64,000 nucleotides of DNA from Elymus sibiricus (Eukaryota > Streptophyta > Magnoliopsida > Poales > Poaceae). The stretch lies in assembly GCA_039707655.1 (NCBI GenBank), contig CM077673.1, forward strand, positions 266,766,288 through 266,830,287, written 5' to 3'. The notes below the pieces were generated by a model. That model was not told where the DNA came from. It saw only the letters and a list, made by a program, of their open reading frames with translations, and made no database searches. How positions within the stretch are numbered: position 1 is the stretch's first letter; each line of letters begins with the position of its first letter. Both the position numbers and the translations under genes were made by a program. Below, piece after piece: positions 63,413-64,000 of the stretch.

Positions 63413-63436
63413 GGTTAGTAAATATTTCCCTTTTAT

Positions 63437-64000
63437 CACTAGTGCAGCCACGTGCTATACAAACGGTTTTTAACCCCTTTCCATGACTTAGTCTTAAACC
63501 GTCGCCTTGCATGTGTGGGCGATAGGGGGGCCTATCCCACACGTCAGGAAAAACCCGTCGGCAATGCCTGCACCTGGTCGCACACGATGGGCAAAAATAT
63601 ATCGTTTGCGATTGGAAGGACCATCACAAACAGACATATTGGGAAAGCAGTGTGAGATGACTTAGCATCCCACACAGGGAATCCCAAGGGTACTTTTCCG
63701 TTCGTATTGCAGATCACACACAATTTTCTGCATAACATCGTTTGTGATATGTGTGATCATCACACACGATAGTTATAATTCTGTCATTTGTGTTACTCAG
63801 AACATCACTCACGATGTCTAGAAGAAACTGTTTGGCATTGGGCTGCCCATCACACACACTAGCTATGTGAAAACGTTTGTGATTGGGTGTCCTAACGCAC
63901 ACAGTTGTCGACCAGAATTCGTGTGTGATTGCTCAACGATCCAACACGCCAACTTTCTAGAAACCGTGTGGGTTTGTTCATGTCATCGCCCACGGTTTTG
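63437..64000 (+). mobile_element. Second CACTA transposon, 5' terminal part (runs off right edge)
   Basis: Starts CACTAGTGCAGCCACGTGC; the preceding TAT (63434-63436) would be the 3-bp target site. It is followed by dense subterminal repeats such as CATCACACAC(G/A), GTTTGTGAT and CACACAC(G/A)AT in both orientations. The terminus (CACTAGTGCAG) differs from the left CACTA (CACTACTGCAG), so these are two elements. No gene is within the visible 564 bp. Confidence 0.78.

Larger units (their letters stand above)
62728..63436 (-). mobile_element. Element G interior, cut by right CACTA
   Basis: About 700 bp of interior sequence next to the 3' LTR. It carries a plus-strand TATA box and ORF, i.e. antisense to G. 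It ends at the CACTA terminus at 63437. Confidence 0.5.

Noticed and set aside
1..64000. Single CACTA element spanning the whole window
   Set aside because: The two termini have different sequences (CACTACTGCAG and CACTAGTGCAG) and face away from the window centre, so each belongs to an element lying mostly outside or at the edge.

Overview
The window looks like intergenic DNA from a large grass genome, most likely a Triticeae (wheat, Aegilops or barley group). That assignment rests on family content recognised by eye: Athila-type and Tat-type Gypsy retrotransposons, CACTA transposons with Triticeae-style termini and subterminal repeats, very large LTRs, and plant introns. I see no host gene, rRNA gene or tRNA gene. 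Everything I could interpret is a transposable element or a gene carried by one. Family names such as Fatima, Sabrina, RIRE2 or Sukkula are pattern recognition, not database matches.

Layout. 1-5891 is the end of a CACTA element. 5895-7581 (H) is a piece of a retrotransposon-associated gene with visible introns. It is cut by an Athila-type element A on the minus strand (3' LTR 7582-9128). A is split at 12085/46347 by a 34-kb Tat-type element B on the plus strand (12086-46341, target duplication AAAGG). B carries a 1.63-kb Mutator-like element (16910-18538, 9-bp duplication TTCTTCAAA), an Athila-type element C on the minus strand (21255-38349, duplication GCATC), and a 5,059-bp lone LTR S in its 3' LTR (40386-45444, duplication GGTAT). 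C contains a 9.6-kb Tat-type element N (28444-38076, duplication GGGGG). N contains a 5'-truncated large LTR T (about 31140-34865). The deepest path is therefore H > A > B > C > N > T.

At about 47692 the gag of A stops abruptly against a minus-strand Tat-type gag-pol fragment D (47693-58762). D is split by a complete Athila-type element E (48639-56618, duplication GAAAC). From 58763 a plus-strand Athila-type element F begins; it is cut at 62168 by the LTR of a minus-strand element G. G is in turn cut at 63437 by a second CACTA element that leaves the window.

Gene content. B has a recognisable but broken gag, protease, reverse transcriptase, RNase H and integrase series. D has gag, protease, RT and RNase H remnants. 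A and E encode only gag and protease. C and F encode instead a conserved acidic ORF of unknown function. The Tat-type elements N, B and G each have a TATA box and an ORF near the 3' LTR on the strand opposite to the element. In N this is an apparently intact two-exon coiled-coil gene, the best preserved coding unit in the window. C, N and F or E would have to be mobilised by proteins from elsewhere, since none encodes a polymerase or integrase here.
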